From JAVZIQ01 sp037440545 (GTDB lineage: Archaea > Thermoproteota > Bathyarchaeia > Bathyarchaeales > Bathycorpusculaceae): a stretch of DNA of 56,631 nt. This document shows, in pieces, positions 1 to 8,190 of this stretch. Position numbers and translations under genes: made by a program. A model generated the notes under the pieces. The model ran no database searches. It saw nothing but the letters and a program-made list of their open reading frames with translations, and was not told the origin of the DNA. The DNA lies in assembly GCA_037440545.1 (NCBI GenBank), contig JBBITX010000001.1, forward strand, positions 1-56,631, read 5' to 3'. How positions within the stretch are numbered: position 1 is the stretch's first letter; each line of letters opens with the position of its first letter.

Positions 1-83
1 TTGATTTTCCTTTAACATCATCGTCCTCATAAAATAAATGGCAAGGCATTACATAAAATTGAAGTGTATATTGTAAAGCGCTT

Positions 84-524
84 TTAGGTTATAGAAGCTA
101 TTTTCGGTTCATACTTCCAAGTTTTAGGCAATACACCCTCACGTTTGTAATATCTAGAAAGTTTATGAATTTTTGCTTCAACAAGTTGAAGAGCCCTCTT
201 ATTATGAACGTCTTTCTTATGCTTTTCCAAGTGTGCTGACAATCTTGCAGCCTTCCCTATTAAGTTTCCAAGGTCTTCAGGGATCGACGGTGCAAGACCC
301 GCCTCTCTTAGAATTTGAGATATTGTTTTTCCAGTTATCGGCTTAACAAGGGGAATTGCATACTGATCCCTTAGGATTGTTCCAATTCGGCTAGAGTTAT
401 TTCCTTCCTTAGCCAACTTTATAACTAAAGCTTCCACTTCTTCTGGCTGGTATTTACACCAGCTTGGAGGACGTTTGCTAACAGGCCTCGTTGAATGGGA
501 TCTGCCCTTTTCTTGTTTCGGCAT
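84..524 (-). CDS. rpsO: 30S ribosomal protein S15 (archaeal S15P/S13e type)
   Basis: Small-subunit ribosomal protein, 146 residues, the usual length for the archaeal/eukaryotic form with its extra N-terminal domain. The basic N-terminus (MPKQEKGRSHSTRP) and the helical core around residues 90-130 (HLEKHKKDVHNKRAL, then LSRYYKREGVLP) are typical of the family. I chose the ATG at 524 over the upstream in-frame GTG at 563. A TATA-like box at 566-575 would start transcription near 543, downstream of that GTG. The gene stands alone, downstream of and on the same strand as the KEOPS/XTPase chain but with its own promoter. Confidence 0.95.
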   Translation of the reverse strand: MPKQEKGRSHSTRPVSKRPPSWCKYQPEEVEALVIKLAKEGNNSSRIGTILRDQYAIPLVKPITGKTISQILREAGLAPSIPEDLGNLIGKAARLSAHLEKHKKDVHNKRALQLVEAKIHKLSRYYKREGVLPKTWKYEPKIASIT

Positions 525-565
525 GTTTTTCACATCTGAGTTTCCTAATGAGCGAGGATACACAG

Positions 566-580
566 ATATTTAAAACCTTC
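566..580 (-). promoter_or_regulatory. BRE/TATA promoter of rpsO
   Basis: Read on the minus strand this is GAAGGTTTTAAATAT, an A/G-rich BRE followed by a TATA box about 27 nt before the inferred start point near 543. It matches the elements before the histone gene and in the 32.6 kb divergent region. It supports the internal ATG at 524 as the rpsO start. Confidence 0.5.
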
Positions 581-583
581 GAT

Positions 584-1141
584 TTAAGAGCTTTTATACC
601 ATTCGGCAAACTTTCGAAAAGCTTTTGCCCTGTGTGAATATCTATTTTTTTCAGCTATGCTCATTTCAGCAAACGTTTTATCCTTTTTAACCGGCTTGAA
701 AACCGGATCAAACCCAAAGCCTGAAGTTCCAATTTTCGCCTCTTTCGTTATTTCTCCTATAACTTCGCCTTTAAAACATAGAGGAGATGATTTTTCCCCA
801 TCATAATATGCCACAACCGACTGAAACTTTGCTTTTCTGTTTTCAACGCCTTCCATCAGCCTTAATAAACCTTCATTCCCAATAGTTTTATAAGCATATG
901 AAGTATAGGGTCCCGGAAACCCTTTTAAAGCTTCAACAAATAAACCGGCGTCTTCAACGATTAATGGGAGACGGCATTTTTTATAGGCCTCTTTCACGCT
1001 GGCTTTTGCTATTTCCTCTATGCTTTCGCTTTGAATTTCAAGCGTTTTAACCTTTAGCATGCCAACTGCTATATCATAATGGCCTAATACTTTCCGAGCC
1101 TCGCTGAACTTGTTCACATTATTTGTAGCGAAAAATATCAC
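584..1141 (-). CDS. rdgB: XTP/dITP diphosphatase (RdgB/HAM1 family)
   Basis: Hydrolyses non-canonical purine nucleoside triphosphates (XTP, dITP) to monophosphates, keeping them out of DNA and RNA. Family motifs are visible: the N-terminal nucleotide-binding FFATNNVNK, the acidic VEDAGLFVEALKGFPGPY block, the C-terminal TSGFGFDPVF and a final SHRAKA. The open frame reaches 1186. The GTG at 1141 places the methionine directly before IFFATNN, as in other family members, and lies 2 nt after the stop of the preceding gene with a GAAGAG site. It is the last gene of the chain Kae1 > Bud32 > VOC fragment > XTPase. The same neighbourhood is common in archaea, so co-transcription with KEOPS genes is likely. 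Confidence 0.93.
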   Translation of the reverse strand: MIFFATNNVNKFSEARKVLGHYDIAVGMLKVKTLEIQSESIEEIAKASVKEAYKKCRLPLIVEDAGLFVEALKGFPGPYTSYAYKTIGNEGLLRLMEGVENRKAKFQSVVAYYDGEKSSPLCFKGEVIGEITKEAKIGTSGFGFDPVFKPVKKDKTFAEMSIAEKNRYSHRAKAFRKFAEWYKSS

Positions 1142-1142
1142 T

Positions 1143-1385
1143 CTACTCTTCAGGTAGAAACACATTATTACCCCAGCTTTCCTCACGCAAATCTTTTAAG
1201 AAAACGACTTCTTTCTCCTTTAACTCTTTGCAAAATGCGTCTAAGTTGCCAACTAGAAATTTAAAAAAACCTATACTACTAAAATGCTTATGCTTTATTT
1301 CTAAACCAAGCGCCTCTTCGCAAAATTTAGAGGCTCCCTCTAAATCTGAAACATGAAAAACCATGCACTGGATAGTTTTTATCAT
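1143..1385 (-). CDS. VOC (glyoxalase/bleomycin-resistance) superfamily protein, apparently truncated
   Basis: An 80-residue protein. Its first 30 residues (IQCMVFHVSDLEGASKF, CEEALGLEIKHKH) are the first beta-alpha-beta module of a VOC domain. Residues 45-75 (VGNLDAFCKELKEKEVVF, then ESWGNNVF) look like the second module. A normal VOC domain is about 115-130 residues. Here the strands between the modules are nearly gone and the protein stops just after the ESWG turn, before the usual DPDGN strand. The start overlaps the bud32 stop by 4 nt, so it is translated in the chain. It may be a decaying gene or a minimal half-domain protein, and no substrate can be assigned. Confidence 0.6.
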   Translation of the reverse strand: MIKTIQCMVFHVSDLEGASKFCEEALGLEIKHKHFSSIGFFKFLVGNLDAFCKELKEKEVVFLKDLREESWGNNVFLPEE

Positions 1386-2047
1386 TCTATTCGACCTTTC
1401 CTCTCGATGATATAGCGTCCCCTCCTCTCTATTTCCCTTATCTTGTCTAAAACATTTTTCACCATTTCCCCTTCTAAAACGCTTGAATAACCATTTATAA
1501 TATTGTCAAAGCATTCTTTTGCAAATTTGAAATGTGTACTTTGTAATGCTCTTTTCATTAGGTGCAAGTCAACACCTCTAGCTTCAAGGTCAGCTGTTTT
1601 TTCTCCAAGCCCGAAGTCTATGAAGAATATTTTTCCCTCAGGGTTTTGAATCATATTTGAGGTTGTCAAATCGCCGTGGACTATCCCGTTTTTGTGAAGT
1701 TTCCCTATAAACTTGCCGATAGTGTAACATAACTCCTGCCTTTGGCTTTTTTGAAAATTTAGGATCTTTTTAACTTGTACCCCCTCTATGAATTCCATTA
1801 TTAATAACCCCTCTTGAGCGTCAACAAAATATATTGCTGGTGTTGGGACTCCAGCCTTTTTCGCCTCATTTATAAGTTGCGCTTCATGAGCGGTTCTGTA
1901 TATTCTTATTCGCCTATCTAGTTCTGCTGCTCTGTACTTTTTTGGAAAGCGTTTTTTAAAAACAACCTTTTTACCATGCCAATCAGCGAGGTAAAGCCAA
2001 GCCTCAGCCCCTTTTTTAAAAGGCGACTGCTGGCTTATTTTATCCAC
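1382..2047 (-). CDS. bud32: Bud32, atypical protein kinase/ATPase of the KEOPS complex
   Basis: Small RIO-like kinase (221 residues) that partners Kae1 in KEOPS, needed for N6-threonylcarbamoyladenosine at A37 of ANN-decoding tRNAs. Visible motifs are the reduced nucleotide loop GAEAWLY at residues 13-19, the lysine strand VVFKKRFPKKYR, the hinge LLIMEFIEG, the catalytic loop HGDLTTSN at 124-131, and IDFGLG around 143-148. The start overlaps the end of kae1 by 13 nt and the end overlaps the VOC fragment by 4 nt, implying coupled translation. Bud32 is fused to Kae1 in some euryarchaea; here the two are separate. Confidence 0.97.
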   Translation of the reverse strand: MDKISQQSPFKKGAEAWLYLADWHGKKVVFKKRFPKKYRAAELDRRIRIYRTAHEAQLINEAKKAGVPTPAIYFVDAQEGLLIMEFIEGVQVKKILNFQKSQRQELCYTIGKFIGKLHKNGIVHGDLTTSNMIQNPEGKIFFIDFGLGEKTADLEARGVDLHLMKRALQSTHFKFAKECFDNIINGYSSVLEGEMVKNVLDKIREIERRGRYIIERKGRIE

Positions 2048-3057
2048 GGGACCTCCGCCTCTTCAAGCCGCCATCTTAATTTCACATAACTGTTCTCAAT
2101 TTTTGTGGAAATTCCATGGGTAAATGTTAAAACACCAGTCCATGCAATCATTGCTCCGTTGTCAACTGCGTATTGACTTGGCACGACGCAAAATTTACAG
2201 TTATGTTCTTCTGCCACAGTTTTAACCATTTCTTGAAGTCTCTTGTTTGCAGCAACTCCGCCTGTTAGGAGAACCTCCTCTTTCTCTGTGTGGGCTATGG
2301 CTCTTTCAGTTACCTCTGTAACCATTGAAAAGGCTGTTTCCTGGAGGCTGTAGCATAAATCTTCAAGTCTGTACTTACCCTTTCTAAGCATGTTTTTAGC
2401 CGCTGTCAGCAACCCGCTGAAAGACACATCCATCCCCTTTACAGTATATGGCAATGGGATAAATTTCCCACCATCCCTTGCCAGCCTCTCTACAATTGCA
2501 CCGAAAGGTTCTCCTACCTTTTGGCGTAATCCAGCCTCTCTTGCAAAAACATCAATGCAGTTCCCCAATGCAATGTCTAGAGTTTCTCCGAAAACCCTGT
2601 AACGGCCAGAATCAAACGCTGAAACTATTGTGTTCCCCCCTGAAACATACAGTGTCACAGGATCTTTTGCCCCAGTTGTTAGCTTTCCAATTTCAATGTG
2701 TGCTAGAGAGTGATTCACACCTACCAGAGGTATGTTTAGATAGGCGGCCAGGGCTCTGGCTACAGTGGCTCCTGTTCGGAGGCACGGCCCAAGTCCAGGA
2801 CCTTGCGAGAACGCTATAACTGAAAGGTCTTCCGGTTTTATCCCTGCTTTTTTGAAGGCTTCCGCCAAAACTTTGGCCGCAACCTCCGCGTGGTGTCTTG
2901 CAGCCTCCCTGGGATGTATGCCTCCCTCTGAGGGAACGTATGCGCTTGCAGTGTTTGCAAGTATATCCCCTTCAAAATTTGATATTCCAACGCTGAAGTC
3001 GTCTGCGGTGCTCTCAATTCCAAGACTGTAACTTTTTCTGCCCCCTTTACCCATCAA
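2035..3057 (-). CDS. kae1: Kae1/TsaD tRNA N6-adenosine threonylcarbamoyltransferase
   Basis: Catalytic subunit of KEOPS, transferring threonylcarbamoyl from TC-AMP to A37 of tRNA. It has 340 residues with the ASKHA fold: phosphate motif LGIESTADD near residue 13, metal-binding H116 and H120 in NHSLAHIEIG, the YVSGGNT loop near 137, and the C-terminal DNGAMIAWTG. A TsaD homologue usually has a Cys or Val where Ser follows the first His here, a minor variation. Two adjacent ATG codons follow an AAGGATG site, so the start is 3057 or 3054. It is the first gene of the overlapping minus-strand chain. No Cgi121 or Pcc1 gene lies in the window. Confidence 0.97.
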   Translation of the reverse strand: MMGKGGRKSYSLGIESTADDFSVGISNFEGDILANTASAYVPSEGGIHPREAARHHAEVAAKVLAEAFKKAGIKPEDLSVIAFSQGPGLGPCLRTGATVARALAAYLNIPLVGVNHSLAHIEIGKLTTGAKDPVTLYVSGGNTIVSAFDSGRYRVFGETLDIALGNCIDVFAREAGLRQKVGEPFGAIVERLARDGGKFIPLPYTVKGMDVSFSGLLTAAKNMLRKGKYRLEDLCYSLQETAFSMVTEVTERAIAHTEKEEVLLTGGVAANKRLQEMVKTVAEEHNCKFCVVPSQYAVDNGAMIAWTGVLTFTHGISTKIENSYVKLRWRLEEAEVPWIK

Positions 3058-3151
3058 ACATCCTTCATCAATAATTATTATTTTATCTTCAACAAAACAT
3101 ATTTTATTGAAAGCACCTATATATTATTCTGAGAATATTGGAGCTCTTGAA

Positions 3152-3529
3152 ATGCCAAAACACAATGATCTAGAGCAAAAGGCCTTACAAATAATAATGA
3201 ATGCCGGTAACGAGGGTTTACTCCAGTCTGAACTATGGAAGAAGTTGGGAGCAAGCAGTAGGGAGGGCTCTCGGGTAGCGTTAAAACTTGAAAGCAAAGG
3301 GCTAATACGCAGAGAAAGGGAGCTTCGCAATGGCAGGTGGACCTATAGGCTATATCCAAAGAGGCTTCCTGCATCGCTAGATTCTATTGCAGACTGCCCC
3401 TGCATGATGTGCCCTGACAGTTACAGATGTGGGGCTTCAGGAATTATAACTCCAAACAATTGCGAAAAACTAAGCGAGTGGCTTCTCAGCTCAGCCGAAA
3501 ATGACTATGGCTTGTTAGGTGACAGCTAG
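3152..3529 (+). CDS. TFE-beta / RPC34(RPC39)-like winged-helix factor with Fe-S cysteines
   Basis: A 125-residue protein. An N-terminal winged helix (EQKALQIIMNAGNEG to SRVALKLESKGLIRRER) is followed by a cysteine cluster CPCMMCPDSYRC...C near residues 83-105. The last four cysteines are spaced C-x2-C-x5-C-x10-C, as expected for the cubane Fe-S cluster of archaeal TFE-beta and the RNA polymerase III subunit RPC39. TFE-beta pairs with TFE-alpha to promote DNA melting by archaeal RNA polymerase. I chose the ATG at 3152, preceded by GGAG; a longer frame from TTG 3107 lacks a site. It diverges from kae1 and is followed by ftsJ after 2 nt. Assignment rests on the domain order and cysteine spacing. 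Confidence 0.75.
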   Translation: MPKHNDLEQKALQIIMNAGNEGLLQSELWKKLGASSREGSRVALKLESKGLIRRERELRNGRWTYRLYPKRLPASLDSIADCPCMMCPDSYRCGASGIITPNNCEKLSEWLLSSAENDYGLLGDS

Positions 3530-3531
3530 TT

Positions 3532-4143
3532 TTGCCTAAAGCTTGGATTCAGCAAAGGAAGAGAGACTATTATTACAGAAGAGCTAAAGAGGAGAAATAC
3601 CGTTCAAGAGCTGCATACAAACTCCTCCAAGCTGTTGATAAATACGGATTTATTAAGAAGGGCGACGTTGTCGTGGACCTGGGAGCTGCCCCTGGAGGTT
3701 GGATTCAAGCTGCTCGGAAAATTGTTGGACGTGAAGGCTTCATTTTAGGGGTTGACTTAAAGCGCATCCAACCTTTCTCTGAGGATAATGTTCAAACAAT
3801 TATAGGCGACATAACAATGGAGGAAACTGCCAGAAGAATCTCTGAAAGGCTTCTAAAGAAAGCTGACGTTGTCATTTCAGATGCCTCTCCGAATATTTCA
3901 GGGATATGGGAGTTAGATCACGCCCGTCAAATAGACCTCGCCCAAAAAGCATTGGAAATAGCTATGGAAGTTCTTAAGCCAGGCGGATGCTTCTTTGTGA
4001 AGGTTTTTCAAGGAGACATGTTTAACGACTTCTTAGAAAGAGTCAAGAAATTTTTTAAAGATGTAAGGGTGATAAAGCCAAAGGCCAGTAGAGCGCAAAG
4101 CTCTGAAATTTTTATTTTAGGAATGCACTTTAAACCTGAATAG
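3532..4143 (+). CDS. rlmE: FtsJ/RlmE-type rRNA 2'-O-ribose methyltransferase
   Basis: SAM-dependent methyltransferase of 203 residues. The SAM-binding loop VVDLGAAPGGW is at residues 47-57. The catalytic tetrad of 2'-O-methyltransferases is complete: K30 (RSRAAYK), D117 (SDASPN), K157 (FVKVFQG) and E192 (SSEIFILG). Close homologues modify the large-subunit rRNA A-loop uridine (U2552 in E. coli); the archaeal target is inferred. The TTG start at 3532 comes 2 nt after the TFE-beta stop, so the two are co-transcribed. Confidence 0.95.
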   Translation: MPKAWIQQRKRDYYYRRAKEEKYRSRAAYKLLQAVDKYGFIKKGDVVVDLGAAPGGWIQAARKIVGREGFILGVDLKRIQPFSEDNVQTIIGDITMEETARRISERLLKKADVVISDASPNISGIWELDHARQIDLAQKALEIAMEVLKPGGCFFVKVFQGDMFNDFLERVKKFFKDVRVIKPKASRAQSSEIFILGMHFKPE

Positions 4144-4179
4144 GCGGAGTTAAATTCATATTTATGGGAATTAAAGAGG

Positions 4180-4881
4180 GTGGTGAAAAAGCTGAAGATA
4201 GTTGCGGCAGATTCTTCTGCAGCTATACTTAACGAAAATTTTGAACCGCTGTCTATAGTTGCTACAGCAGCGGTTTTAGTTAGTTCTCCTTACAGAGAAC
4301 CAAGCGAGGCCATAGCCGAACCTGTATTTGCAGAGGATAAAAACGGCCATAAGATTATCGTAAGGGAAGCTGAACTATGTAAGGAGCTGCTGGGAAAAGT
4401 GAAGGCTGACGTTGTACACATTGACATGTCTTTCGGCGCAGTTCCCCTTGAACAACTATCCCCAATTCAACTCTCAAACATGAAAATTTCAAGCAAAGCT
4501 AAAGGCAGCCTTTTAAAAATACTCCCCAACATAAGAAGGATCGCAGGCGAAATTAAACAAAAGTACGGTGTTGAAGTTTTAGCAATAGGCAAAGAAAGCA
4601 TACCCGTTAGAGTGGCAGAGCTTACAGCTGGGGCTTACGCCATAATCTATGCCTCTGAAAAGGTTGTAAAAGAAAAAAGGCCTCTACTACTCGGGTTGCC
4701 CTCAAAATGCCAGCCTAGAATTGTTGAATGTAAAGTTTACCTTAACTCTTTAATGGAAGGGGAGCACGATGTTAGAGGCTATGCCGAAGACACGAGTAAA
4801 ATTCTCGAAAATGTTAATATCTTCGAAATGTTAAATCCATGTGTAAGGGGCTTTAGAGCGTTAAAAATTGTTCATAAATAG
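4180..4881 (+). CDS. Conserved archaeal protein, DUF4152-like
   Basis: A 233-residue soluble protein beginning with a strand-Asp-Ser motif (KIVAADSSAAILNENFEPL) and continuing with alternating strands and helices, including DVVHIDMSFGAVPLEQL and LLGLPSKCQPRIVECKVYLN. I recognise the N-terminus as like archaeal DUF4152 proteins, by memory of the motif only. The opening resembles actin-like or RNase H-like nucleotide folds, but a biochemical role is not known to me. Start is GTG 4180 or the adjacent GTG 4183, just after AAAGAGGG. It sits in a plus-strand run with ftsJ and the SpoIIM-like gene. Confidence 0.65.
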   Translation: MVKKLKIVAADSSAAILNENFEPLSIVATAAVLVSSPYREPSEAIAEPVFAEDKNGHKIIVREAELCKELLGKVKADVVHIDMSFGAVPLEQLSPIQLSNMKISSKAKGSLLKILPNIRRIAGEIKQKYGVEVLAIGKESIPVRVAELTAGAYAIIYASEKVVKEKRPLLLGLPSKCQPRIVECKVYLNSLMEGEHDVRGYAEDTSKILENVNIFEMLNPCVRGFRALKIVHK

Positions 4882-4892
4882 GTGGATATATT

Positions 4893-5453
4893 TTGGGCGT
4901 TTCCTTCTGGCAAAAAATTTCAACTAGAATTAAACGCGTCCTCACAGTTATAGTATTCTTCATCCTTCTGCTGGCTGCTACAATTGTTGGAGCCTTGACA
5001 CCTCTAACCTTCGAGGAGAGAGAGGCAATAAATAAGGAACTTCAGAAAATGCGAGAATCATTATCCAGTTCCGGGGGAATTCAAGGTATAGCGCTAATTT
5101 TTGGAAACAATTTTATGCTATGCCTTTCATTCTTCATTCCTTTCCTCGGGCCGCTCTTCGGATTTTATGTATTGTACAATACAGGAGTTGTTATAGCTGC
5201 TGAAAGTTCCAGCATTGGTGTAAATTCACTTTTAACCTTTATCCTACTTTTTATTTTTCCATTCACTTGGCTTGAGTATTTAGCATATTCCGTCGCATCA
5301 GCTCAGAGCCTTTGGCTGGGCTGGCGTATCATAAGACGCAAAGGGAGAAGAGAACTTGTAAATACCTGTATTTTAATCACTATATGTGCAGTAATATTGC
5401 TTGTGGCTGCGACGATAGAGATGGCGATAATTAATGTTTTTAGCGTGTCTTGA
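4893..5453 (+). CDS. SpoIIM-family (stage II sporulation protein M-like) membrane protein
   Basis: Integral membrane protein of 186 residues with about four or five hydrophobic segments: near residues 16-37, 65-95, 108-130 and 155-182. The features IFGNNFMLCLSFF and FPFTWLEYLAYSVASAQSL correspond to the conserved 'NN' helix and the glutamate-containing helix of the SpoIIM/DUF95 family, which is widespread in archaea. Function there is unknown; in Bacillus the homologue works with peptidoglycan hydrolases, which archaea lack. TTG start 4893 follows a GGTGG site. Its end overlaps the convergent nadC by 14 bp. Confidence 0.8.
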   Translation: MGVSFWQKISTRIKRVLTVIVFFILLLAATIVGALTPLTFEEREAINKELQKMRESLSSSGGIQGIALIFGNNFMLCLSFFIPFLGPLFGFYVLYNTGVVIAAESSSIGVNSLLTFILLFIFPFTWLEYLAYSVASAQSLWLGWRIIRRKGRRELVNTCILITICAVILLVAATIEMAIINVFSVS

Positions 5454-6315
5454 AGCTTTGCACTTCCATACTCATATCCATAGCCTTAACGCTATGGGTT
5501 ATTTCGCCTATACTTACAATGTCAACTCCCGCTGAGGCGAAATCCAACACGTTTTCACTTGTAATTCCGCCGCTTGCTTCGATCAGAACTTTCCCTTTGA
5601 ATCCTGCCTTCTCTAGAAAGCCAACAGCCTCTTTTATTTTTTCAGGGGAGAAGTTGTCAAGCATAATTATGTCTGCCCCAGCTTCTGCCGCGGTCAAAAC
5701 GTCTTTAACATCTGTCACCTCAACCTCTATCTTTTTGCTGAAAGGTGCTTTTTCTCTAGCTATTTCTACAGCCTTTTTAACGCCTCCTGTTATGACGATG
5801 TGATTATCTTTTATTAGGATCATGTCATCGAGATGAAGCCGATGAGGGTCTCCGCCTCCAATGAACACGGCTTTCTTGTCAAAGTAAAGCATTCCAGGTG
5901 CAGTTTTCCGCGTGCAGGCAATTTTTGTTTTATATCCAGCTTTATTAACTGCGTCCACAATTTTTCTTGTCACCGTTGCTATACCGCTCATTCTTGACAT
6001 GATGTTTAGTAAGGTGCGTTCAACTGAAAGCAGCGTTCTAGCATCCCCTGAAACTCTAATTAAGACCTGTTTAGGCTTTACTTCATCTCCGTCCCTCACA
6101 TAAGCTTTAAATTTTAAGCCTAAACCTTCAAGAAGCGCCTCAACTTCTTCGATTCCAGCGACTATTCCAGGCTGTTTAGCAATAACATCTGCTTCCACAA
6201 ACCCTCTTTCGGGAATTATCAGAGATGTGGTTGCATCTCCTTGCCCCAAATCCTCACCTAGCATTTTTAGAAGTCTGTCGTAAAGGATCTTTTTAGGCAA
6301 GAACATATCTTTCAC
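5440..6315 (-). CDS. nadC: Nicotinate-nucleotide pyrophosphorylase (carboxylating)
   Basis: Quinolinate phosphoribosyltransferase, converting quinolinate and PRPP to nicotinate mononucleotide in de novo NAD synthesis. At 291 residues it is standard length. Diagnostic stretches are EDLGQGDATT near the N-terminus, LNIMSRMSGIAT, the substrate-binding CTRKTAPGMLYFDKKAV, the GGGDPHRLHLDDMILIKDNH block, and the C-terminal barrel motifs EVEVTDV, MLDNFSPE, EASGGI and VSIGEITHS. NadM, which acts later in the pathway, lies about 3.5 kb away. No NadA or NadB is in the window. Confidence 0.97.
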   Translation of the reverse strand: MKDMFLPKKILYDRLLKMLGEDLGQGDATTSLIIPERGFVEADVIAKQPGIVAGIEEVEALLEGLGLKFKAYVRDGDEVKPKQVLIRVSGDARTLLSVERTLLNIMSRMSGIATVTRKIVDAVNKAGYKTKIACTRKTAPGMLYFDKKAVFIGGGDPHRLHLDDMILIKDNHIVITGGVKKAVEIAREKAPFSKKIEVEVTDVKDVLTAAEAGADIIMLDNFSPEKIKEAVGFLEKAGFKGKVLIEASGGITSENVLDFASAGVDIVSIGEITHSVKAMDMSMEVQSFKTR

Positions 6316-6346
6316 TCTTTAAATGGTAAACTCTGAAAATTAAATA

Positions 6347-7528
6347 TTATTTGTTGCCGTTTATACTTTCTATTATTATTTTAACAGCATTTTCTAAACC
6401 GTTATACTTCAAAGTTTCACTTTGGATACTTTTCATTCTTTCCCCGTAATCTCCTTCCAAAATCTGTTTAACATTTTTTAGAAGCTTGCTCCAGGTTAGA
6501 TTTTCCTGTTGAATCACCATAGCGACACCCAATTTTTTAGCTAGGACGGCATTACTAATCTGCTCTGTGTGTCCCGGCGTTGGAACAAGAATCATGGGTT
6601 TTCCATAGCACATGCACTGGGTTATTGTTCCATGCCCGGCCCTGCTTATGACGAGGTCGCAAGCCTTTAGATATTCAAAGCGGTTAGGAAGCCATTTATA
6701 AATTGTCAAGTTGCCATGACGCGTTGGTTTAATGTCAGCTTTTGGATACCCAAGTGATAATATAATCTTATAATCATCTGGAAAATTCTTTAGAATCCTC
6801 CTTAAAATTCCTATAAAGAAAGCTCTTTCTTTTACGCTGCCACTTATCGGCGCAAAAATTACGGGTTTATCTGGAGGCAGCTCAAGCTTTTTCCTTATTT
6901 TCTCTTGACTTGGCAGCTCTTCTGGGCGTACAGGTAAAATGGGGCCGATAAGCTTCACGTTCTTCCTGTAATTTTTAGGTATGTTCAAGTTGCCAGCACA
7001 TATGGTGTATGGCTGAGGAAAATCCGGTATTAAAACCACATTTCCACTTGTCCAAATTTTTCCAATAAGCGTTAAGGCTATGAAATCCGCAAGCCTTGCA
7101 AGTCGAAGGAATCTTCTTCTTCTGGGTATTATAACTTGAAATTGGTTTAGCATGCAGATTCTTGGAATTCCCAGCAGCCTTGCCGCGATTAAAGGGGAAA
7201 CTCGGGAGTCTGAGACCACTATGTCTGGGCTGAACTTTTCAATTGCATATAATTCGGCTACAACCTGATTAAGGAGGGTGAATGAGGAAAAAAAGGGTCC
7301 GGGATTCACAGCTGTTTGCTTAAAGTCTATTGTTCCATCAGGCTTAACTTTAAACCCTATTGGAGGAGCCTTAAAAAGGGGAAACCCTTCTCTTTCAACG
7401 TAGGGAACACCTTCACGGTAAGTTGAAAACAGTACTTCGAAATTCATCTCTAAAAGCTTTCTCGCTATTGGAACACATCTTCCAACATGTCCAAGTCCTA
7501 TGCCGCACGGCGAAAAGTAAACCCGCAT
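6347..7528 (-). CDS. MurG-like glycosyltransferase (GT28-type GT-B fold)
   Basis: Predicted cytoplasmic nucleotide-sugar glycosyltransferase of 393 residues. The N-terminal glycine loop (SPCGIGLGHVGRC) and the C-terminal donor-site block (ACDLVISRAGHGTITQCMCYGKPMILVP) are those of GT28/MurG-like archaeal enzymes. Acceptor and sugar cannot be read from sequence; cell-surface glycan or glycolipid synthesis is inferred. I chose the ATG at 7528, which follows GGCGGGA and starts 5 nt after the AMMECR1 stop. A longer reading from 7567 would overlap that gene by 35 bp. Confidence 0.85.
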   Translation of the reverse strand: MRVYFSPCGIGLGHVGRCVPIARKLLEMNFEVLFSTYREGVPYVEREGFPLFKAPPIGFKVKPDGTIDFKQTAVNPGPFFSSFTLLNQVVAELYAIEKFSPDIVVSDSRVSPLIAARLLGIPRICMLNQFQVIIPRRRRFLRLARLADFIALTLIGKIWTSGNVVLIPDFPQPYTICAGNLNIPKNYRKNVKLIGPILPVRPEELPSQEKIRKKLELPPDKPVIFAPISGSVKERAFFIGILRRILKNFPDDYKIILSLGYPKADIKPTRHGNLTIYKWLPNRFEYLKACDLVISRAGHGTITQCMCYGKPMILVPTPGHTEQISNAVLAKKLGVAMVIQQENLTWSKLLKNVKQILEGDYGERMKSIQSETLKYNGLENAVKIIIESINGNK

Positions 7529-7532
7529 GGGT

Positions 7533-8159
7533 TTATTTCCCGCCGAGTTTTTCCCTTCTAACCTCACCCCGCGGTTTTTCCTCTTCGAAAATTATTGCCT
7601 GAAACTTGTAAACTTTTGTGCCTTGCATAAGCCAACAATCTGGTGGAAGCCCAGCCTTAACGCAACATTGGCACAAAAACTCTTCTTCATCCCAGTTCCA
7701 TTCAACAGGAACTTGCGGTAAAAGTAGACCCTTATAGTATCCCCTCTCAATTATCAAGCCGTCTACACCCACCTTTATTTTAGAGGGATACTCGTTTGGC
7801 TTCCCTACCTCAACAAGCTGTGGTGGTGTGAGGACGCTTACCTCAAAAATCACGTTTTCCAACTCATCTAAAGATAGAGGGTTAAAACGCGGGTCTTCAG
7901 TTGCTGAACTTATGGCTGAGTCAACTACCGCCTGAGCTAAGGGAGTTGTTGGATATGGATAGCCTATGCAACCCCTAAGTTGTTTGCCACCTCCAATAAT
8001 GCTGTTAATGGTTACAAATACGCCACATGGCTTCATGAGTTTTTCTGGAAGGCCTTCCGGCAACTTTATCCGCTTACCATTTTTCAAAAACTCTTCTACT
8101 GCTTCACGAGCAAGTTTAACGAGAAATTTTCCTTCTTCTAGGCTTAATTCGAAGGACAA
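7533..8159 (-). CDS. AMMECR1 domain protein
   Basis: Single-domain protein of 208 residues with the signature LRGCIGYPYPTTPLAQAV followed by DPRFNPLSLDEL. The LRGCIG motif is near-invariant in the family and is proposed to form a catalytic or ligand pocket. Archaeal AMMECR1 genes are often linked to MEMO and radical-SAM genes; neither is present here. The biochemical function remains unknown. It lies in a minus-strand series psmB > AMMECR1 > glycosyltransferase with short gaps. Confidence 0.95.
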   Translation of the reverse strand: MSFELSLEEGKFLVKLAREAVEEFLKNGKRIKLPEGLPEKLMKPCGVFVTINSIIGGGKQLRGCIGYPYPTTPLAQAVVDSAISSATEDPRFNPLSLDELENVIFEVSVLTPPQLVEVGKPNEYPSKIKVGVDGLIIERGYYKGLLLPQVPVEWNWDEEEFLCQCCVKAGLPPDCWLMQGTKVYKFQAIIFEEEKPRGEVRREKLGGK

Positions 8160-8190
8160 ATGTTTTTCTCCGTTTTCTTAGTCTTTCAAC

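Noticed and set aside
1..83. Possible gene end at the left edge
   Set aside because: All frames contain stops and there is no recognisable coding sequence; it is AT-rich DNA downstream of rpsO.
2390..3031. Several plus-strand open frames inside kae1
   Set aside because: They mirror a well-conserved gene on the opposite strand and have no recognisable domains or sites.
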